Of a DNA stretch of 64,000 bases, positions 60,761 through 64,000 are shown in pieces. The stretch spans positions 1-64,000 of the forward strand of contig NZ_JACJKH010000009.1 in NCBI RefSeq assembly GCF_016900655.1. The letters run 5' to 3'. Each line of letters starts with the position of its first letter. The first letter of the stretch is position 1. The translations under genes were made by a program, and so were the position numbers. Origin of the DNA: Drancourtella massiliensis (GTDB taxonomy: Bacteria > Bacillota > Clostridia > Lachnospirales > Lachnospiraceae). The notes under the pieces are model-generated. The model was not told the DNA's origin, searched no databases, and saw only the letters and a program-made list of their open reading frames with translations.

Positions 60761-61486
60761 TCAAACTTTTGCAATGTATTCAAATGGAAGCGGAACTACC
60801 TTTCCTGGAGTATCGATTGCAACGAGCTGCTCCAGAGTTGCTTTTACAATCTCTGTCTGCATTTCTACGTTGTTCGGTTCTCCGGCATTTGCTCCCATTG
60901 GTACGAGCGGTGCTACCGCACGTGGTGTACCTGCCTGACGAACAACAGGTGGAAGGGCTGCGATGATAATTGTAGGAATACCAGCCTCTTCAATCGCTCT
61001 CTGCACCAGTACTGCAGAGCGGTGGCAGGTACCTCATCCAGCTGTGAGGATGACTGCGTCGACATCCTCTTCTTTAAACATCTGTGCGATGGCCGGACCA
61101 GTTTCATGTTTGAATTTCTCCTGATTTCCACCGCCGCCCATGAATCCTGCGTGTACCGGAGCACATGCTCTGATAAATCCTTCTTTTGCAAGTTCATGGA
61201 TTCTGTCGATCGGGAACATACAGTTGATGTCTTTGTTTACATCACCGTTATCATATCCACCATGTGAAACCATCAGTTCACTGGATGGAGTTGTATTTTC
61301 AATCTTTCTCCATGTGAAGTCTCCGGCAAGATTAAATCTTTCCTGGCTTTTCTTATGGACACCTGCTGCAGTAGCAAGAGCAATAGACATATCTTTAATC
61401 TCTTTTGTTACTGGAGTCCATACTGCCGGCGGAGTAATCGGAACATAAATTTCAGATTGTAAACCTTTCACAACCGTTAAGCTCAT
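60761..61486 (-). CDS. prdB: D-proline reductase subunit PrdB, selenocysteine-containing
   Basis: A 241-aa catalytic subunit of D-proline reductase (about 26 kDa). The frame is interrupted by one in-frame UGA at 61034-61036, which I read as Sec151, in the motif G-U-G-T-C-H (UxxC). The frame continues without any other stop to 60761, and the downstream residues (VQRAIEEAGIPTIIIAALPPV) are PrdB-like. A SECIS-like hairpin follows the UGA (60999-61019). The enzyme reduces D-proline to 5-aminovalerate with the PrdA pyruvoyl group. ATG overlaps the stop of the upstream gene (ATGA). Confidence 0.95.
60999..61019 (-). promoter_or_regulatory. Bacterial SECIS-like hairpin of prdB
   Basis: On the mRNA, a perfect 7-bp stem CTCUGCA/UGCAGAG encloses the 7-nt loop GUACUGG. 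The stem begins 14 nt after the UGA and the loop is about 21-27 nt downstream, inside the range used by bacterial SelB. The loop carries a G-U start, as in known bacterial SECIS elements. Confidence 0.75.
61034..61036 (-). other. In-frame UGA read as selenocysteine (Sec151 of PrdB)
   Basis: Codon 151 of prdB. On the plus strand it reads tca at 61034-61036. The context Gly-Sec-Gly-Thr-Cys gives a UxxC redox pair matching the known active site of PrdB. Confidence 0.93.
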
Positions 61487-61779
61487 TTTGAAACCTCCTC
61501 ATGATTTTCATTCAATTCGCGCATCTCTTTCTGACGCCTCTTGTAGATATCAAGGTTGCTGACGTACTTCTCATTGATCTCCGGCCCCATCTGCTCTACG
61601 AAGCTCATGTTCCATGCCACTTCCTGTCCGACTTTGACCGGATAATCTGTGATCAGCATCCGCATCGGAATCTTCAGATAGCCGAGCCTTCCTTTCAGGT
61701 CAACTCCTACGCATCCGTCATGTACCTCGACGATGACGCCTTCCATTCTTATGATTTTATCTCCATATTTCAGTTCCAT
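61483..61779 (-). CDS. Small conserved protein between prdA and prdB (CBO2463/CD3243-like)
   Basis: A 98-aa protein encoded between prdA and prdB in the same place as the small ORF of other clostridial prd operons. It begins MELKYGDKIIRMEGVIVEVHDGCVGVDLKGRLG, a beta-rich OB/SH3-like segment, with a charged helical C-terminus. The function is not established; its fixed location suggests assembly or regulation of the reductase. It overlaps prdB by 4 nt (ATGA) and follows prdA by 16 nt. Confidence 0.82.
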   Translation of the reverse strand: MELKYGDKIIRMEGVIVEVHDGCVGVDLKGRLGYLKIPMRMLITDYPVKVGQEVAWNMSFVEQMGPEINEKYVSNLDIYKRRQKEMRELNENHEEVSK

Positions 61780-61795
61780 ACGTCATTACCATCTA

Positions 61796-63646
61796 TTAAT
61801 CGTATTTTTCTTTTCTCTTCTGGCTCATCGGGAGAGACTGCTCATTTGCAACGAGATCAATCTTTGTTCCTGTTGCCTTTTCGATCATCTCGATGTTGTT
61901 TGCCTTGACATTCGGATTCCATTTCTTTTCTGCCGGTTTTACTTCCTCGCCTGCCATTGCTGCTTTCAGCATTGCGATTGCACGTACTGCTTCTTCTTTA
62001 CACAGTGTGTTGCATGCAAGAACTTCATTTTCGATACCGGATTCAGATTTATTGTTGTCAACCATGTTTGTCATATACGGATTTCCAACAACGAGTGCAC
62101 CCTGTACAGCACAGAAAGATAATCCAACTACCGGGATTCCTCTCTTTCCGATCTGCTCATGATGACTTGCAAAATCAATGTGGTTATTTCCAAAGCCTTC
62201 TGTTGTGATAAATGCACCGTCAACATCCAGAGCTTCTACTGTCTGTCCGACACGTTTGGATACATAGAACTTCTCTGCGTTGATCTGCGGGCTTCCTACG
62301 AAAAGAACGCCGCAGAGGTCAAGCTCTTCGTCATGGAGTGCTTCCAGTACGAGAGGCTCTCTCCAGTAGTGTCTGGACATCTCTTTGGATGCAGGTCCGA
62401 TACATGTCAGTGCATGGATACATCCATCAAGCACTTCCAGCGGAGATGTCATAACCGGAACGTTTCCAAGGTCTACATTTGGTTTCGCTCCAAGTACTCC
62501 TACCGGCTCCATTGGAAGGATCAGGTTATCATGCATAGCGCCCTGTCCCATGATCTCTTTTACGATGACTACTTTTTTCTTTCCAGGATGTCTGAGATGT
62601 TCAAACTCCTCTGTATCAACAACAAGTGAGTCGTCCAGTTTCTTAAGGGCTTCACGGATCTCCTGTGTGATCACGTCTGTCGCTGTATGTGCAGCGAGCG
62701 GGCCCGGACGCTCCATGTTTGTTCCTTCTTTGATGATCACTTCTGTCTTGATGAAGATCTCACCCTTATCCGGTGCTCCCGGACGTCCCCACATGATGTT
62801 CTCATCCAGGTATCCTTCGGAAGAACCGAACTCACCGATCTGAACGCCGTTTGCATCTGTACCTGTTACCATCATAACAACGCCGTCAAGTACACGTGTT
62901 ACACCATTTCCGATTTCAGCTTCGCCTTCTTTTGTGGCAATCGGCTGTACGTCCATGATTGTGTTGGAGTATGTGTGGTACATCTCCGGTGTGATAATAT
63001 CAATCTTTAAGCTGTTTACCAGTTCCTGGCCTGCAGCTGCTTCTTCTTCGATTCCTTCACGGATGTAAAGCACTGTTCCGTCGATCTTTGTCTCCGGTCC
63101 TCTCTTTACTTCAGTGATTTTGAAATGCTTTCTTGTGAGTGTTCCCATCACTCTTGCTTCTTTTTCTTCTGCTGCCGGTGCCGCTGCTACTGCCACCGGA
63201 GCCGGTGCTGCTGCTACTGCAGAGCCTCCCATGATGCCAACCGGGATTTCCAGATTGATATCTTTTCCTTCTCCGATATGGAGTTTAAATACTCCACCCG
63301 GTACTGCTGCCGGTGCCGGAGCCGGCACTTCCGGCTGAACTGCCGGTGCTTCTTCTTCAGCTGTTTCTTCTTTTACCGGTTCTTCCGCAGAAGCTTCTTT
63401 GTATCCTTCTACGACATCCGGTGTAAGTGCTGTAAGTGAATCACATGTTTTTTTCAGTTTTGCACCAAGAACCTGTTCAATCGTAAGGACGCCTTCCAGA
63501 TTCAGAAGTCCTGAATCTACCAGATCATCAAAGATCGCCGGATCCTCAAGATTTGCAGCTTCGATTGTGATGCCCTCTTCCGCCCTGCAGCAAAGCACGG
63601 CCGGATCTTTTGCATGAGCTTTCGCTGTTTCAGCTGTAATTGACAT
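61796..63646 (-). CDS. prdA: D-proline reductase proprotein PrdA
   Basis: A 616-aa proprotein. The enzyme reductively opens D-proline to 5-aminovalerate as the Stickland electron acceptor. The N-terminal 80 residues (PAVLCCRAEEGITIEAANLEDPAIFDDL-type start, GAKLKKTCDSLTALTP) are followed by an Ala/Pro/Glu-rich linker (about 85-165) and then the conserved body. Self-cleavage occurs at Thr414-Cys415 in ALTCIGPASKE, by analogy with Clostridium sticklandii, giving the pyruvoyl-bearing chain. The ribosome binding site is AAGGAGGG. First gene of the visible operon. Confidence 0.95.
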   Translation of the reverse strand: MSITAETAKAHAKDPAVLCCRAEEGITIEAANLEDPAIFDDLVDSGLLNLEGVLTIEQVLGAKLKKTCDSLTALTPDVVEGYKEASAEEPVKEETAEEEAPAVQPEVPAPAPAAVPGGVFKLHIGEGKDINLEIPVGIMGGSAVAAAPAPVAVAAAPAAEEKEARVMGTLTRKHFKITEVKRGPETKIDGTVLYIREGIEEEAAAGQELVNSLKIDIITPEMYHTYSNTIMDVQPIATKEGEAEIGNGVTRVLDGVVMMVTGTDANGVQIGEFGSSEGYLDENIMWGRPGAPDKGEIFIKTEVIIKEGTNMERPGPLAAHTATDVITQEIREALKKLDDSLVVDTEEFEHLRHPGKKKVVIVKEIMGQGAMHDNLILPMEPVGVLGAKPNVDLGNVPVMTSPLEVLDGCIHALTCIGPASKEMSRHYWREPLVLEALHDEELDLCGVLFVGSPQINAEKFYVSKRVGQTVEALDVDGAFITTEGFGNNHIDFASHHEQIGKRGIPVVGLSFCAVQGALVVGNPYMTNMVDNNKSESGIENEVLACNTLCKEEAVRAIAMLKAAMAGEEVKPAEKKWNPNVKANNIEMIEKATGTKIDLVANEQSLPMSQKRKEKYD

Positions 63647-63757
63647 GTTTCATTCCCTCCTTGATTTTCTCCTTCGGCTCTTCGCCGTTTTCTATATATA
63701 CAACCACACCGCATGGTGACGCAGAATGTGATGTACTTTTATGCCATACCGTTTCTT

Positions 63758-64000
63758 TTATTTCCCGTCTGGAAACTGTTCTACATGCTTGGAAACTCTC
63801 AGATATCTGTATAATGGATGTCCGATTGTTCTCATGACATGGTCTGTCTGATGGAATACTTTCAGTTTCATCTTCGGAGCAGATCCCATAACTGTGTTGG
63901 AACAGTCGGAGCAGTTACCGATAATGATGTATTCACATCCGTCTTTTTTAAACTGGATGTTATTCTTTGCCTGTCCCGGGCAGTTACCCGGTCTTTCACA
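63758..64000 (-). CDS. Partial Cys-rich protein upstream of prdA (C-terminal 80 residues)
   Basis: The right edge cuts this leftward gene; only its last 80 codons are present, ending at the TAA at 63758-63760. Visible residues include CERPGNCPGQ, GNCSDCSN and HPLYRYLRVSKHVEQFPDG. The Cys pairs suggest an iron-sulfur or zinc site. Position just upstream of prdA (111-nt gap) hints at a proline-reductase-associated electron transfer protein such as PrdC, but I could not confirm this from the tail alone. Confidence 0.6.
   Translation of the reverse strand, partial: CERPGNCPGQAKNNIQFKKDGCEYIIIGNCSDCSNTVMGSAPKMKLKVFHQTDHVMRTIGHPLYRYLRVSKHVEQFPDGK

Noticed and set aside
61034-61036. prdB as a pseudogene split by a nonsense codon
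   Set aside because: The frame resumes with family-like sequence, the context gives a UxxC motif, and a SECIS-like hairpin follows; no other stop or frameshift is present.

Overview
The window is a low-to-mid G+C Firmicutes chromosome segment, most likely from a Lachnospiraceae-type anaerobe (inference). The evidence is clostridial gene content: D-proline reductase, an [FeFe] hydrogenase, AdhE, an RFN-controlled RibU, and the S10-spc-alpha operon with infA, map and adk embedded. Strong AGGAGG ribosome binding sites are used almost everywhere. No phage, CRISPR array or insertion sequence was seen. The only mobile-type gene is an Rpn/PD-(D/E)XK family protein beside the proline reductase operon.

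Layout. 1-540: tandem promoters of an rRNA operon that runs off the left edge, preceded by two tRNA-Ser genes. 611-6942: a leftward operon with t6A tRNA modification (tsaE, tsaB, tsaD), rimI, trpS, RNase Z and ispD. 7041-8055: FMN riboswitch and ribU. 8095-11012: divergent tex and a TetR-family gene sharing a 24-bp palindrome. 11346-14911: a two-gene [FeFe] hydrogenase operon whose partner is a GltD/NfnB-like flavoprotein. 15004-18139: lipid kinase, zinc-ribbon membrane protein and PAP2 phosphatase. 18236-25779 (leftward): double-cubane-cluster protein, an SfsA-MutY fusion, a DUF3783-like protein, xylulokinase, a fucose-isomerase-like enzyme and an AraC regulator. 25882-35768: uppP/HAD/DUF1444-like operon, a coiled-coil cell-wall hydrolase, ftsH, a GNAT enzyme, an APH-fold kinase, and adhE with two Rex-like sites.

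36019-52718 is the leftward ribosomal protein superoperon: rpsJ through rplQ, including secY, adk, map, infA, rpmJ and rpoA. Most junctions are tight, but several spacers (39058-39331, 44985-45191, 45594-45736, 36547-36651) are unusually long and rich in hairpins. The 5' leader of rpsJ is long and highly foldable. Divergent from it, at about 52893-53105, is a promoter-to-terminator unit with no ORF. It has a 14-bp perfect closing stem and is a strong candidate for a structured small RNA (possibly 6S-like, unproven).

53113-58110 holds accessory genes: a HExxH protein, an S41 protease lipoprotein, a GxxH (Tiki/ChaN/Ere-like) lipoprotein, a degenerate CPBP membrane protein and an XRE regulator with two membrane helices. 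59370-64000 is the D-proline reductase operon (prdA, a small accessory gene, selenocysteine-containing prdB, prdD, prdE), read leftward, with a partial Cys-rich gene upstream of prdA. It points to Stickland-type proline reduction as an electron sink beside the hydrogenase and AdhE. The prdB reading frame passes through an in-frame UGA with a SECIS-like hairpin. The prdD/prdE pair looks like prdA split exactly at its self-processing site.
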